Below are positions 28,106 to 37,005 of a stretch of 64,000 bases of DNA, in pieces (the stretch's first letter is position 1; each line of letters opens with the position of its first letter). The notes under the pieces were generated by a model. That model searched no databases, was not told where the DNA came from, and worked only from the letters and a program-made list of their open reading frames with translations. The stretch is from Sphingomonas endolithica (GTDB taxonomy: Bacteria > Pseudomonadota > Alphaproteobacteria > Sphingomonadales > Sphingomonadaceae). The position numbers were made by a program, and so were the translations under genes. The stretch covers positions 947,001 to 1,011,000 of the forward strand of contig NZ_CP103057.1 in the NCBI RefSeq assembly GCF_025231525.1, read 5' to 3'.

Positions 28106-28786
28106 CTAGCGCGCCAGCACCTCGCCGAACGCCCGCACCGCCGCCGCCTCGTCGCCACCCCAGACGGCGCTCGACACCGCCAGGAAGTCCGCTCCCGCCG
28201 CCACCAGCGGTGCGGCGTTGGCCGGCGTGATCCCGCCGATCGCCACGCACGGTATTTCGAACACGGTCGACCACCAGCTGAGCAACACCGGCTCGGCAAC
28301 GTGGCTGACGGCCTTGGTGGTGGTCGGATGAAAGGCGCCGAACGCGACATAATCGGCCCCTGCCTCGCCCGCTTCCATCGCCAGATGCCGGCTGTCATGG
28401 CACGTCACGCCGATCTGCGCCTTGGGCCCCAGCACGTCGCGCGCCTCGCGCGGATCGCCGTCATCCTGGCCGAGATGCACGCCGTCCGCCCCCAGCCGCT
28501 TGGCCAGTGCAATGCTGTCGTTGACGATGAACGCCACATCGGCGTCGGCGCAGATCTGCTGCAACGGCTCGGCCAAGGCCGCCGCGACATGCTGATCCAT
28601 GCCCTTCAGGCGAAACTGGAACGCCGCCACCGGCCCGGCCTCGAGCGCGCGCTTCAACCGATCGGGAAACGCCCCGCCCACATCGAGCGGCGAGACGAGG
28701 TACAGCTGGCACGCCGGCCGTCTGATGTCGCGCGTGAACTGGGCGGCGAAATTGGGGTCGAGCGGGCCGAGCGGGTCAATGTCCAT
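28106..28786 (-). CDS. thiE: Thiamine phosphate synthase
   Basis: 226 residues, TIM-barrel enzyme joining the thiazole and hydroxymethylpyrimidine moieties to thiamine phosphate. Visible signatures are [38 protein letters not shown] and the phosphate loop [25 protein letters not shown]. Its start lies inside the last codons of the upstream membrane-protein gene (11-bp overlap). Confidence 0.93.
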   Translation of the reverse strand: MDIDPLGPLDPNFAAQFTRDIRRPACQLYLVSPLDVGGAFPDRLKRALEAGPVAAFQFRLKGMDQHVAAALAEPLQQICADADVAFIVNDSIALAKRLGADGVHLGQDDGDPREARDVLGPKAQIGVTCHDSRHLAMEAGEAGADYVAFGAFHPTTTKAVSHVAEPVLLSWWSTVFEIPCVAIGGITPANAAPLVAAGADFLAVSSAVWGGDEAAAVRAFGEVLAR

Positions 28787-29258
28787 CCCCGCGCGATAGC
28801 GCCGCGATCGCCGCGTGGAAAGCCGCCGGATCGTCGAGCTTGTGCGCCACCGCCTGCACCTGCCGCCCGCGGCGTAGCGCGATCGGCGCCTTGAGGTCGA
28901 TCACCACGCTCGGCCAGGCCACGAGCGCAAGGTTGAGCATCGCCCGATCCTTGATCGCCGCCGCGTCCCAGGTCGGGCGCAGGCCGGCAATCTGGTCGAC
29001 CGGCACCGCGATCGATTGCAGGTAGCCGGCCTGCAGCGTCAGCACGCCATCCGCGATCGTTACTGGCAGGCGCTTAAACGAGCGCAGCAGCCAGAGCAGC
29101 GATACGACCGCCGCCTGATCGATCGCCCCGATCACCATCGCGGCCCACCAACCGAGCAACGCGACCACAACAAGATGCACCACCAGCATCTCGACGATCG
29201 CCAGCCCCAGCAGCACGCCGATCATCGGGCCGAGGCTGCGATGATAGGCGAACTGCAT
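28776..29258 (-). CDS. Membrane protein with PH-like soluble domain, unknown function
   Basis: 160 residues: two hydrophobic segments (about 12-36 and 38-60), then a mostly beta region with [30 protein letters not shown], which resembles bacterial pleckstrin-homology-like domains. No function can be assigned. It sits between the aldolase gene and thiE, 9 bp after the former and overlapping the latter, so it is part of that transcript. Confidence 0.7.
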   Translation of the reverse strand: MQFAYHRSLGPMIGVLLGLAIVEMLVVHLVVVALLGWWAAMVIGAIDQAAVVSLLWLLRSFKRLPVTIADGVLTLQAGYLQSIAVPVDQIAGLRPTWDAAAIKDRAMLNLALVAWPSVVIDLKAPIALRRGRQVQAVAHKLDDPAAFHAAIAALSRGDGH

Positions 29259-29267
29259 GAGAGGCGC

Positions 29268-30176
29268 TTATTCTTCGTTCTTATAGATCGCGATGATCTT
29301 CTCGAGCATCGCCAGCGCCTCGTCGCGCGGGCGCTGGAAGGTGTTGCGGCCGATGATCGAGCCGTTGCCGCCGCCATCGCGAATGTCGCGTGCGTCCTGG
29401 AAGATCGCATCGGCGCCCTTGGACGCACCACCCGAAAACACCACGATCCGCCGCCCGGCAAAGCTTGCCTGCACGACATGCCTCACCCGGTCCGACTGCT
29501 TCGACCAGTCGGTGCCCTCGTACATCGGCTTGGCATCCTTCTGCTCGATATGATCCGTCGGCAGCTTCACCTTGATGATGTGCGCGCCCAGCAGCGCCGC
29601 CATGTGCGCGGCATAGGCCCCCACATCCAGCGCCAGCTCGCCCGACTTGGGCAGCATGCCGCCGCGCGGATAGGACCAGATCACGGTCGCGATGCCGACC
29701 GACTTTGCTTCCGCCGACATTTCGCGGATCTGCCCGATCATCTCGAACAGATCGTCCGACCCCGGATAGATGGTGAAGCCAATCGCCGCGCAGCCCAGCC
29801 GCACCGCATCCTCGACCGATCCGGTCACCGCCTGGTTGGCGCCCTGCGCCCAGCTGTTGGAGCTGTTGACCTTGAGGATCGTCGGGATCTGCCCGGCGAA
29901 CGTTCCGGCGCCCGCCTCGATCATGCCGAGCGGCGCGGCAAACGCGCTGAGGCCGGCGTCGATCGCCAGCTGATAATGGTAATGCGGATCATAGGCCGGC
30001 GGATTGACCGCGAAGCTGCGCGCCGGGCCATGTTCGAAGCCCTGGTCGACCGGCAGGATCACCAGCTTGCCGGTGCCGCCAAGCTTGCCCTGCATCAGGA
30101 TACGGCCAAGATTGGCCTTGGTCGCGACATTGTCGGATTCGTATTTGTCGAGAATGGCCTGGACGATCGGCGTCAT
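29268..30176 (-). CDS. fbaB: Class I fructose-bisphosphate aldolase
   Basis: 302 residues of the DhnA/FbaB family, cleaving fructose 1,6-bisphosphate into DHAP and glyceraldehyde 3-phosphate through a Schiff base. Characteristic segments are ILPVDQGFEHGPARSF, WSYPRGGMLPKSGE, the lysine strand HIIKVKLPTDHIEQ and GGASKGADAIFQDARDIRDG. The ATG at 30176 is preceded by AAGGAA at good spacing; an upstream ATG at 30191 is less likely. It lies downstream of gap, a MOSC gene and pgk, so the glycolytic genes are grouped but interrupted by a toxin-antitoxin pair. Confidence 0.93.
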   Translation of the reverse strand: MTPIVQAILDKYESDNVATKANLGRILMQGKLGGTGKLVILPVDQGFEHGPARSFAVNPPAYDPHYHYQLAIDAGLSAFAAPLGMIEAGAGTFAGQIPTILKVNSSNSWAQGANQAVTGSVEDAVRLGCAAIGFTIYPGSDDLFEMIGQIREMSAEAKSVGIATVIWSYPRGGMLPKSGELALDVGAYAAHMAALLGAHIIKVKLPTDHIEQKDAKPMYEGTDWSKQSDRVRHVVQASFAGRRIVVFSGGASKGADAIFQDARDIRDGGGNGSIIGRNTFQRPRDEALAMLEKIIAIYKNEE

Positions 30177-30198
30177 GGAATTTTCCTTCATCAGTGGT

Positions 30199-30525
30199 TT
30201 AAAGGGCCAACCAGCGCCGCAGCGCCTGGTCGACCAGGATCATGGTGTCATCGGAAGCCTTGCCGATCAGCCCGCCGACGCGTTCGCGCCGGATGGCCTG
30301 GACAAGGTCGATCTCGATCTCGCTATCGTCCAGCAAGTTAGTCTGGTCGGTGGCGGATACCGGAATGCGATACAGACTGTCGCCGCTGATCTCGCTGGTG
30401 ATCGGGCAGACGGTAAAAGCGGGATGATGCGCATTGAAGGCATCGGCCTGCACGATCAGTCTCGGCCGCGGTTTCTTCGAGAAGTCGCCTTTGCCGATCG
30501 TGGACACGATATCGCCCCGTTTCAT
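30199..30525 (-). CDS. MazF/PemK-family toxin
   Basis: 108 residues with the PemK/MazF N-terminus MKRGDIVSTIGKGDF, the RPRLIVQAD strand and the ITSEISGDSLYRIPV segment, all typical of the sequence-specific endoribonuclease fold. The gene overlaps its antitoxin by 4 bp (ATGA at 30522-30525). It sits between pgk and the aldolase gene. Confidence 0.88.
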   Translation of the reverse strand: MKRGDIVSTIGKGDFSKKPRPRLIVQADAFNAHHPAFTVCPITSEISGDSLYRIPVSATDQTNLLDDSEIEIDLVQAIRRERVGGLIGKASDDTMILVDQALRRWLAL

Positions 30526-30788
30526 TCGGCAGCTTGGCCGGGCTCGGCCAGGTCGCTCAGGTCATCGTCCGCGGCGGCCAAAGCTTCCCAGGCGCGATCC
30601 TGGTCGCTTTGGCCCCGCGCCGCCGCCCGCAACGATTGGCGCCGCGCCTCTGCCAGAAAGGCTTGATCGTGCTGCTCGACATAGCGGCGGACGGCATCGC
30701 GCGCGATATCGCTCTTCGACCGGCCCTGACCGCGGGCAACCGCCGTCAACCGCCGTTCGAGATCGTCATCGAGCCTGACACCGAGCAC
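30522..30788 (-). CDS. Ribbon-helix-helix antitoxin of the MazF/PemK pair
   Basis: 88 residues. The N-terminus LGVRLDDDLERRLTAVARGQ followed by SKSDIARDAVRRYVEQHD is a ribbon-helix-helix DNA-binding domain (CopG/MetJ type); the acidic C-terminus (AAADDDLSDLAEPGQAAE) would wrap the toxin. The start is a GTG at 30788, with AGGTG 8 bp before it. A near-perfect dyad just upstream is the likely autoregulatory operator. Confidence 0.85.
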   Translation of the reverse strand: MLGVRLDDDLERRLTAVARGQGRSKSDIARDAVRRYVEQHDQAFLAEARRQSLRAAARGQSDQDRAWEALAAADDDLSDLAEPGQAAE

Positions 30789-30801
30789 AGCCGCACCTAT
30801 T

Positions 30802-30819
30802 TGTTTAACACGTTAAACA
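30802..30819. promoter_or_regulatory. Probable antitoxin operator (TGTTTAA-N4-TTAAACA)
   Basis: TGTTTAACACGTTAAACA has perfect 7-bp arms around CACG, and outer bases CCTAT and ATAGG extend the symmetry imperfectly. It lies 14 bp upstream of the antitoxin GTG start, between that gene and the pgk stop, and is strikingly AT-rich against its surroundings. Ribbon-helix-helix antitoxins usually repress their own operon at such sites. Confidence 0.6.
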
Positions 30820-30832
30820 TAGGCCGGGTGGC

Positions 30833-32029
30833 CTAGCGCGTCAACGCCGCCACGCCGGGCAAATCCTTGCCTTCCATCCATTCCAGGAACGCCCCACCCG
30901 CAGTCGACACGAAGGTGAAGTCGTCACCCACGCCGGCCTGGTTGAGCGCGGCCACAGTGTCGCCGCCCCCTGCAACCGAAACCAGCGACCCATCCTGCGT
31001 CAGCGCCGTCGCCGTCTTCGCCAGCGCCACCGTCGCAGTGTCGAACGGCGGAGTCTCGAAGGCCCCCAGTGGCCCGTTCCACACCAGGGTGCGGCAATTT
31101 TTCAGCACATCCGCCAGCGCCTCCACCGCCGCCGGCCCGACGTCGAGGATCATCTCGTCCGGCGCCACTTCGTGCACGTTGCACGTCCGCAGGCTCGGCG
31201 GGTTGGGCGCGAACTCCTTCGACACCACCACGTCATATGGCAGGTGGATCGTGCAATTGGCCCGATCCGCCGCCTCGAAGATCTCGTCCGCGGTGCCGGT
31301 CAGGTCATGCTCGCACAGCGACTTGCCGACGTTCACGCCGCGCGCCGCCAGGAAAGTGTTGGCCATCCCGCCACCGATGATCAGGTGATCGACCTTGGTG
31401 ACGAGATGCTTAAGCACGTCCAGCTTGGACGACACCTTGGCGCCGCCGACCACGGCGGCCACCGGATGCTCGGGATTGCCCAGCGCCTTGTCGAGCGCGT
31501 CCAATTCGGCTTCCATCGCCCGCCCGGCAAAGGCCGGCAGCACATGCGCCAGACCCTCGGTCGAGACATGCGCGCGGTGCGCGGCGGAAAACGCATCGTT
31601 GACGTAGAAATCGCCAAGTTCGGCAATCTTTGCCGTCAGTTGCGGATCGTTCTTCTCTTCTCCGCCGAAGAAACGCGTATTCTCCAGGATCGCGACATCG
31701 CCCGGCTGCATCATCGCCGCCGCTTCGCCTGCGCCGTCCCAGTCGACGAAGCGCACCGGCCGGCCGAGCACCGCCTCATAGGGCCGCGTCACCAATGCCA
31801 GCGACATATTGGGGTCGCGCATTCCCTTGGGGCGCCCGAAATGCGCTAGGATCAGCACGATCGCCCCGCGATCGGCCAGCTCGCCGACCGTCGCCAGCGT
31901 CGCGCGCAGCCGCGTGTCGTCGGTCACCCCGCCGTCGGCCATCGGCACGTTCAGATCCTCGCGCACCAGCACGCGCTTGCCGCGTACCTCGCCCATATCA
32001 TCGAGCGTTTTGAACGTTCTATCGGTCAT
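30833..32029 (-). CDS. pgk: Phosphoglycerate kinase
   Basis: 398 residues; transfers phosphate from 1,3-bisphosphoglycerate to ADP. The substrate-binding [29 protein letters not shown] region ([16 protein letters not shown]) and ATP-site [13 protein letters not shown] are present. The ATG at 32029 gives [12 protein letters not shown]; it overlaps the upstream MOSC stop as ATGA, so translation of pgk appears coupled to a gene outside glycolysis. Confidence 0.96.
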   Translation of the reverse strand: MTDRTFKTLDDMGEVRGKRVLVREDLNVPMADGGVTDDTRLRATLATVGELADRGAIVLILAHFGRPKGMRDPNMSLALVTRPYEAVLGRPVRFVDWDGAGEAAAMMQPGDVAILENTRFFGGEEKNDPQLTAKIAELGDFYVNDAFSAAHRAHVSTEGLAHVLPAFAGRAMEAELDALDKALGNPEHPVAAVVGGAKVSSKLDVLKHLVTKVDHLIIGGGMANTFLAARGVNVGKSLCEHDLTGTADEIFEAADRANCTIHLPYDVVVSKEFAPNPPSLRTCNVHEVAPDEMILDVGPAAVEALADVLKNCRTLVWNGPLGAFETPPFDTATVALAKTATALTQDGSLVSVAGGGDTVAALNQAGVGDDFTFVSTAGGAFLEWMEGKDLPGVAALTR

Positions 32030-32529
32030 GTTTCGATCCTGATTGCATCGCCAATGGCGATCGCGCCGCCTGTAATTACCATCGTGCACACGCCGCCACG
32101 CCAGTCCGGCGTCAGCGCGGCGCACAATCCCGGCGCCAGCTTGTCCATCCGGCTGCACGGATCGGTTTCGCGCGTGATCTCCAGCACGACCTGCGCGCCG
32201 ATCCGCAAGCGGACGCCCCGGTCCTGCGGCAGGTCCAGCCCGTCGATCAGCAGATTGGCGCGCCGCTCCTGCCACGGCACGGCGGCACCGACCTCGGCCA
32301 GCGCCGCTGCCCAGTCGCCATGCTCCATCAACGTCACCTGACGCCGGTGCGGCTTGCCCTTGGAGCCGCCACGATAGTCACCTTCGATCCCGCCCTCGGG
32401 CGTCACCGCGGCACGCTCCACCGTCTCCATCGCCGCGCCCGGCTGGGCATGGCGCGCGATCCCCGCCAGGATGCCGACGCCTGCCGCAGCCGACGGATCG
32501 GACTCAGGCATCCCGGCGGGTCCGTGCAT
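32026..32529 (-). CDS. MOSC domain protein between gap and pgk
   Basis: 167 residues with a MOSC-type core: the family's conserved cysteine lies in [19 protein letters not shown], with the preceding [19 protein letters not shown] and [17 protein letters not shown] strands. MOSC domains occur in molybdenum-cofactor sulfurases and in YiiM/YuaD-like proteins that bind sulfur or detoxify hydroxylated compounds; the substrate here is unknown. The start at 32529 shares a base with the gap stop (TGATG) and the stop overlaps pgk (ATGA), so it is locked into the glycolytic operon. Confidence 0.8.
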   Translation of the reverse strand: MHGPAGMPESDPSAAAGVGILAGIARHAQPGAAMETVERAAVTPEGGIEGDYRGGSKGKPHRRQVTLMEHGDWAAALAEVGAAVPWQERRANLLIDGLDLPQDRGVRLRIGAQVVLEITRETDPCSRMDKLAPGLCAALTPDWRGGVCTMVITGGAIAIGDAIRIET

Positions 32530-33539
32530 CAGATGAACTTGCCCATCGCCACCGCGGTATCGATCATGCGGTTCGAGAAGCCCCATTCATTGTCGTACCA
32601 GCTGACGACGCGGACCAACTTGCCGTCGATTACCGCGGTCTCCAGGCTGTCCACCGTGGAGGATGCCGGGGTATGAACGATGTCGATCGAGACCAGCGGC
32701 TCGTCCGAATAATCCAGCACGCCGACCAACGGTCCGCTTTCCGATGCCGCCTTCAGGATCGCGTTGACCTCCTCGCGCGTCGTGTCGCGCTTGGGCGTGA
32801 AGGTCAGGTCGATCAGGCTGCCATCGGGCACCGGCACGCGGATCGCGGAGCCATCCAGCCGGCCCTTCAGTTCGGGCAGCACCTCGCCCACCGCGCGCGC
32901 CGCGCCGGTCGTGGTCGGGATCATGCTCATCGCCGCGGCACGCGCGCGACGCAGATCGGGGTGGATCTGGTCGAGGATCTTCTGGTCGTTGGTATAGGCA
33001 TGCACCGTCGTCATCAGCCCGCGCTCGATGCCGATCGCATCGTTCAGCACCTTGGCGACCGGCGCCAGGCAGTTGGTCGTGCACGAGGCATTGGAGACGA
33101 TGTTGTGCCCGGCCTCAAGCTTGTCGTGGTTGACGCCGTACACCACGGTCAGGTCGACGCCCTTACCCGGTGCCGAGATCAGCACCTTCTTGGCGCCGGC
33201 ATCGAGATGCTTCTGCGCGCTGGCGCGGTCGGTGAAGAAGCCGGTGCATTCCAGCACCACGTCGATACCCTGCTCGGCATGCGGCAGGTTCGCCGGATCG
33301 CGCTCGGCGGTCACGCGGATGCGCTTGCCGTCGACGACCAGGTCGTTGCCCTCGGCCGACACCACACCCGGATACTTGCCATGCACCGAATCGCGCGAGA
33401 ACAGCCAGGCGTTGGACTTGGCGTCCGCCAGGTCGTTGATCGTCATCAGCTCCAGCCCGGTATCGCCACGTTCCAGCACGGCCCGCGCGACGAGGCGGCC
33501 GATGCGCCCGAACCCGTTGATCGCAACCTTGATCGTCAT
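32529..33539 (-). CDS. gap: Glyceraldehyde-3-phosphate dehydrogenase
   Basis: 336 residues. The NAD-binding start [16 protein letters not shown], the catalytic cysteine C153 in [12 protein letters not shown], and the terminal [12 protein letters not shown] are all present; the acidic residue in TINDLAD fits NAD specificity. The ATG at 33539 is preceded by GAGGGAGATATT. First gene of the minus-strand operon gap-MOSC-pgk-(toxin-antitoxin)-fba-membrane protein-thiE, divergent from the zapA group. Confidence 0.96.
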   Translation of the reverse strand: MTIKVAINGFGRIGRLVARAVLERGDTGLELMTINDLADAKSNAWLFSRDSVHGKYPGVVSAEGNDLVVDGKRIRVTAERDPANLPHAEQGIDVVLECTGFFTDRASAQKHLDAGAKKVLISAPGKGVDLTVVYGVNHDKLEAGHNIVSNASCTTNCLAPVAKVLNDAIGIERGLMTTVHAYTNDQKILDQIHPDLRRARAAAMSMIPTTTGAARAVGEVLPELKGRLDGSAIRVPVPDGSLIDLTFTPKRDTTREEVNAILKAASESGPLVGVLDYSDEPLVSIDIVHTPASSTVDSLETAVIDGKLVRVVSWYDNEWGFSNRMIDTAVAMGKFI

Positions 33540-33705
33540 CGAAATATCTCCCTCGTCGGATGCCCGTGCCGAAGCGGCGACGGCCAGCAAAAAGTCCCGC
33601 GGTCTTTGCGGTGGGTGGCTGCGTGCGTCAACCACCCGCCGACGCTCGAGCACGGTTCCCGTGAATCGCTGTTGTCGCAGGCATCAAGCATGCTATCCAG
33701 CGCGC

Positions 33706-33885
33706 ATGGCCGATGGCTCCCCGCTCGATCGCATCCACGCCGCCGTTTCCCGCATTGAGGCGGCAAGCGCGCGCCACGCGCAGGAGAAAGCCGCGCTGAC
33801 CCAGCGTCACGCGGCGCTGCGCACCCGCATGGCCGAGGCCGTCGCCGCGCTCGACGACGTCATCACCCGCGGCACGCCCGAGTGA
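33706..33885 (+). CDS. 59-residue coiled-coil protein upstream of zapA
   Basis: A short helical protein, MADGSPLDRIHAAVSRIEAA at the start and a heptad-like middle, RMAEAVAALDDVI at the end. It begins at the ATG at 33706 and stops 12 bp before zapA, so the two are likely cotranscribed. Small coiled-coil genes preceding zapA occur in other alphaproteobacteria and could assist Z-ring assembly; the role here is inferred from position only. Confidence 0.7.
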   Translation: MADGSPLDRIHAAVSRIEAASARHAQEKAALTQRHAALRTRMAEAVAALDDVITRGTPE

Positions 33886-33897
33886 CGGCGCGCTAGC

Positions 33898-34197
33898 ATG
33901 GCAGAGGTCACGCTCACGATCGGCGATCGCCGCCATGTCGTCGCCTGCCGTCCGGGCGGCGAAGATCAGCTGCAGCATGTCGGCATGCTGCTCGATCAGC
34001 GCTGGGCCGCGGCCAATCGCGCGGCCGGCGGCCAGGGCGGCGAGCGCACGATGCTGTTCGTCGCGCTGATGCTGGCCGATGCGCTGGACGAGGCGGAGCG
34101 CCACCCGCCCCAGCCGGCGAGCGACGCGATCGATCCCGACGCGCTGGTCGCGCTGGCCGAACGTCTGGAATCCTTGGCCGAGCGTCTTGAGAAGTAA
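33898..34197 (+). CDS. zapA: Cell division protein ZapA
   Basis: 99 residues: the N-terminal ZapA globular domain (VTLTIGDRRHVVACRPGGEDQL), a middle helix with ERTMLFVALMLADALDEAE, and a C-terminal coiled coil (LVALAERLESLAERLEK). ZapA crosslinks FtsZ protofilaments at midcell. The order zapA, 6S RNA, 5-formyl-THF cyclo-ligase that follows is the same as in E. coli. The minus 35 box of the 6S promoter lies within its last codons. Confidence 0.9.
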   Translation: MAEVTLTIGDRRHVVACRPGGEDQLQHVGMLLDQRWAAANRAAGGQGGERTMLFVALMLADALDEAERHPPQPASDAIDPDALVALAERLESLAERLEK

Positions 34198-34215
34198 TCT
34201 CGCGCGCGCTATATG
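34187..34215 (+). promoter_or_regulatory. Promoter of 6S RNA
   Basis: TTGAGA at 34187-34192 and TATATG at 34210-34215 are separated by exactly 17 bp, the best housekeeping-type promoter match seen in the window. A start site at about 34221-34223 coincides with the first base of the 6S closing stem. Confidence 0.7.
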
Positions 34216-34222
34216 CAGTGAC

Positions 34223-34380
34223 GGCGGGCACTGCCCGGTACGAGCCTTACCGATTATCCCTGAGGCGATTCTTCTTCCTAGGGGGTTGTCCCTGCGCAGA
34301 TCCTGGTCTGTCGTACATGATCCCCACCTGATGCTTTTGGCGTCAGAGGATATTCAGGCTACGGCCATGGTGGTCCCGCC
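34223..34380 (+). ncRNA. ssrS: 6S RNA
   Basis: A gene-free segment of about 158 nt between zapA and ygfA. Its ends GGCGGG and CCCGCC pair, continued by CACTGCC... with GGCCATGGTGG and by CGAGCC with GGCT, giving the long closing stem; the central part, around CCTAGGGGGTTGTCCCTGCG and the TCCTGGTCTGTC stretch, would form the single-stranded bubble that mimics an open promoter and binds RNA polymerase. Position, length and fold match alphaproteobacterial 6S RNA. Confidence 0.85.
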
Positions 34381-34395
34381 ACCCCATCTGGCCCG

Positions 34396-34938
34396 ATGAT
34401 GGACAAGCAGACGCTCCGCGCCCGCCTGCGCGCCGCGCGCGATGCCTTCGTGCTGGATGCGCATCCTTCGGTCCTCGTCCCCCAGCCCTTTCTCGATCGA
34501 CTCGACCACGGCCTGACCGTCGCCTCCTACGTGCCGATGGGCGGCGAGGCTGACCCCTCCCCGCTCGCCCGCGCCGCGGTGGAGGCAGGCTGCGAGATCG
34601 TCCTGCCGCATATCGTCGATCGCGCCACGCCCTTGCGCTTCCTCGCCTGGGATACCGAGGCGGCGTTGATCGCCGGCCCGTTCGGCCTGCATCAGCCCGC
34701 GCACACCGCCGACGAACGCCGGCCCGACATCATCTTGACCCCGCTCGTCGCCTTCGACTCAGCGCTCAACCGCCTGGGCCAGGGCGCCGGCCATTACGAC
34801 CGCGCGTTCGAAGCTTTCCCGGACGCGTGGCGTGTCGGCGTAGCCTGGAGCGTGCAACAGGTCGAATCGCTGCCCGCCGACCCGTGGGACGTACCGCTCC
34901 ACGCCATCGTCACCGAACGAGATTGGATCACGCCGTGA
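34396..34938 (+). CDS. ygfA: 5-formyltetrahydrofolate cyclo-ligase
   Basis: 180 residues; ATP-dependent conversion of 5-formyl-THF to 5,10-methenyl-THF. The N-terminal LRARLRAARDAF basic helix, YVPMGGEADPSPL and the ATP/substrate loop RLGQGAGHYDRAF are family signatures. It starts 15 bp after the 6S RNA end and is probably carried on the processed 6S precursor, as in E. coli. The two consecutive ATGs at 34396 and 34399 cannot be separated. Stop overlaps the DUF2842 GTG start. Confidence 0.92.
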   Translation: MMDKQTLRARLRAARDAFVLDAHPSVLVPQPFLDRLDHGLTVASYVPMGGEADPSPLARAAVEAGCEIVLPHIVDRATPLRFLAWDTEAALIAGPFGLHQPAHTADERRPDIILTPLVAFDSALNRLGQGAGHYDRAFEAFPDAWRVGVAWSVQQVESLPADPWDVPLHAIVTERDWITP

Positions 34939-35159
34939 CCCCCAGCTGGCGCAAACCCGTCGGGATGCTCGCCATCCTGACCATGATCGCCCTGTGGGTG
35001 ATCGCCATTGCCAGCCTGTCGAACACCGTCGGCGCCTGGCACTGGCTGCTGCAACTGGCCTTCTATCTGGTCACCGGCATCGTCTGGCTCTGGATCCTGC
35101 CGATGCGCCGCATGCTGCAATGGATGGAAACCGGCACCTGGCACGCCCCCGCGCCCTAG
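34935..35159 (+). CDS. DUF2842 small membrane protein
   Basis: 74 residues, start GTG at 34935 overlapping the ygfA stop (GTGA). The sequence TPSWRKPVGMLAILTMIALW followed by a second helix ending VWLWILPMRRMLQWMETG is the DUF2842 pattern: two transmembrane helices with a basic cytoplasmic end. Function is unknown; the link to ygfA is typical of sphingomonads. Confidence 0.8.
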   Translation: MTPSWRKPVGMLAILTMIALWVIAIASLSNTVGAWHWLLQLAFYLVTGIVWLWILPMRRMLQWMETGTWHAPAP

Positions 35160-35188
35160 CGCGATGACGTGGGGCAGCATCACAAACC

Positions 35189-35325
35189 CCGTTCGTCCTG
35201 AGTAGCCATCGGGTAGCCCGCAGGGCGTATCGAGAGGGCGTATCGAAGGACAGGCACCGCACGCTCCACCGCTGAGCCCTCGATACGGCCTTCAGCCTAG
35301 TCGGTCTCTACTCAGCATGAACGGC
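35189..35325. repeat. Dispersed palindrome, type A
   Basis: CCGTTCGTCCTGAGTAG at one end and CTACTCAGCATGAACGG at the other are inverse complements; inside are repeated GGGCGTATCGA blocks and their complements. It begins the 352-bp gene-free stretch between DUF2842 and tRNA-Asp, which holds this element, a type C element and a possible terminator. Confidence 0.8.
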
Positions 35326-35355
35326 TGTGGGTGAGGTAATCACCCTCCAAGCCAC

Positions 35356-35463
35356 CGTCATCCCGGACTTGGTCCGGGATCCAACGTGCCGCCAACGCAG
35401 CACCTGCAAATAACGGTCATCAAACGCCACAAACTGGATCCCGGACCAAGCCCGGGACGACGG
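35356..35463. repeat. Dispersed palindrome, type C (GTCATCCCGGACTTGGTCCGGGATCC)
   Basis: Arms CGTCATCCCGGACTTGGTCC and GGACCAAGCCCGGGACGACG pair around a variable centre of about 55 bp. Related copies with CACCCCGGA in place of CATCCCGGA occur at 38643 and 58066. Confidence 0.8.
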
Positions 35464-35486
35464 CAGTATGTGTGGGAAACCACGTT

Positions 35487-35511
35487 CGAAAACCTCTCCC
35501 AAATCAGGGAG
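35487..35511 (-). terminator. Possible terminator after tRNA-Asp
   Basis: Reading the minus strand directly after the tRNA CCA, CTCCC-TGATTT-GGGAG forms a short hairpin followed by AGGTTTTC. The stem is only 5 bp and the T-run only four, so this is a weak candidate. Confidence 0.35.
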
Positions 35512-35588
<77 letters not shown>

Positions 35589-35654
35589 TTGTAAAGCGTG
35601 GAGGCGGCTCACTATGCGCGGGCCGCCGACCTGTCAACGGCGATTTAAGACAAA

Positions 35655-36926
35655 TCAGCTCGCCGTGTCCGCGCGGGGGTCGGTATCGTCGCCGCGACCC
35701 TTGCGCTCCTGGGTCAGCGTGCCGTGTTCGAACAGGAAGCCGGCAATGTCCGGCTTGCCCGCGGCACCGATCACGGTCTGGATGATGATCAGCAGCGGCA
35801 CGGCCAGCAACGCGCCCGTCGTGCCCCATACCCAGCCCCAGAAGCTGATCGAGATGAGGATCATGATCGGGTTGATGGTCAGGCGGTGCCCGACAATCAG
35901 CGGCGTGACCACATTGGCCTCCACCAGATGCAGGCCATACATGATCGCCGGCGGGGCCAGCGCCACCCACACGTCGGAAAAGGTCATCAGCCCGCCGATC
36001 GCCAGCAGCAACGCCGCCACCACCGGCCCGAAATACGGCACGTAGTTGAGCAGGGCAACGATCCCGCCCCACATCAGCGGAAAAGGCATGCCCAAAGCAT
36101 ACAGCGCCCCGGCAATGCACAGGCCGAGCGCAATGTTGATCGCGGTGATCGTGCCGAGATACGAGGACACGTCGTCCACCACATCCTGGATCACCCGCGC
36201 CGTCGCCATCGCCCCGCCGAAGCTCTGCCGGCTGGTGATCGTGCGCTTCCGCATCCGCGTCCAGCCGGAGAGGAAGAAGAAGGCGGTCAGGATGCCGAAG
36301 AAAATCTGGATGATCACCCCAGGCGCCGAAGTCGCGGCCAGCTCCAGGATCGAGCTCGGCGGCGCGACGCCGGCGGTCGGCGCCTGGCGGATCGGGGTCG
36401 AGGCGATCTGGCGCAGCGTGCGGTTGGCGTATTTCTCGAGGCTCGAATAGAGATCGAGCAACGGCGCGAGGTTGGTCTGGATGCGGTCGATGCGCGTCGG
36501 CAGCAGGCGGAAGAATTCGGTCGCCGGCACGACGATCGCGGCCAGCGCGATATTCGCCACGATCAGGAACAGCAGTACGCAGGTCAACGCCGCCAGTGCA
36601 GACGGCACGCGGCGGCGCTCGAGCCATTCGAGCAGCGGGATCAGCGCGACGGCGATCACCAAGGCGGTGGTGGTCGGCAGGAAGAATTCCGCCCCGGCCT
36701 TCAGCGCGAACGGCGTGGCAAGCACCAGCCCCAGTCCCGCGATCAGCGTCAGCCCGGCGAGCAGTCGATCGCGCCGAAGCGCAACACGCGGGTCCTCCGG
36801 AATATTGCCGCTCGGCACATCGCCTGCCGCCCCCTCGCCCGAGGATAACGGCAGCCCGAATACCCCCGATGCCGCGGCCGGCGTTCCCGGGACCACCGGC
36901 TCGGCATTCTCGTTGCTCACCACCAT
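35655..36926 (-). CDS. AI-2E family transporter
   Basis: 423 residues: an acidic, proline-rich cytoplasmic N-terminus of about 65 residues, then seven to eight membrane helices. The family motif region is visible in YLGTITAINIALGLCIAGAL and MWGGIVALLNYVPYFGPVVA, with VVTPLIVGHRLTINPIMILISI near the end. These permeases are named after TqsA but include many exporters and sodium-proton antiporters; the substrate cannot be told. The ATG at 36926 follows GAGGATCG; it is divergent from glpK, sharing a 79-bp upstream region. Confidence 0.85.
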   Translation of the reverse strand: MVVSNENAEPVVPGTPAAASGVFGLPLSSGEGAAGDVPSGNIPEDPRVALRRDRLLAGLTLIAGLGLVLATPFALKAGAEFFLPTTTALVIAVALIPLLEWLERRRVPSALAALTCVLLFLIVANIALAAIVVPATEFFRLLPTRIDRIQTNLAPLLDLYSSLEKYANRTLRQIASTPIRQAPTAGVAPPSSILELAATSAPGVIIQIFFGILTAFFFLSGWTRMRKRTITSRQSFGGAMATARVIQDVVDDVSSYLGTITAINIALGLCIAGALYALGMPFPLMWGGIVALLNYVPYFGPVVAALLLAIGGLMTFSDVWVALAPPAIMYGLHLVEANVVTPLIVGHRLTINPIMILISISFWGWVWGTTGALLAVPLLIIIQTVIGAAGKPDIAGFLFEHGTLTQERKGRGDDTDPRADTAS

Positions 36927-37005
36927 CCGATCGATCCTCGCACGCCTACTCAGGCAGCACCGTAGCGCCATTCCCAGCGCTTGTAATCCCGGCTAGCGTG
37001 GGGCC

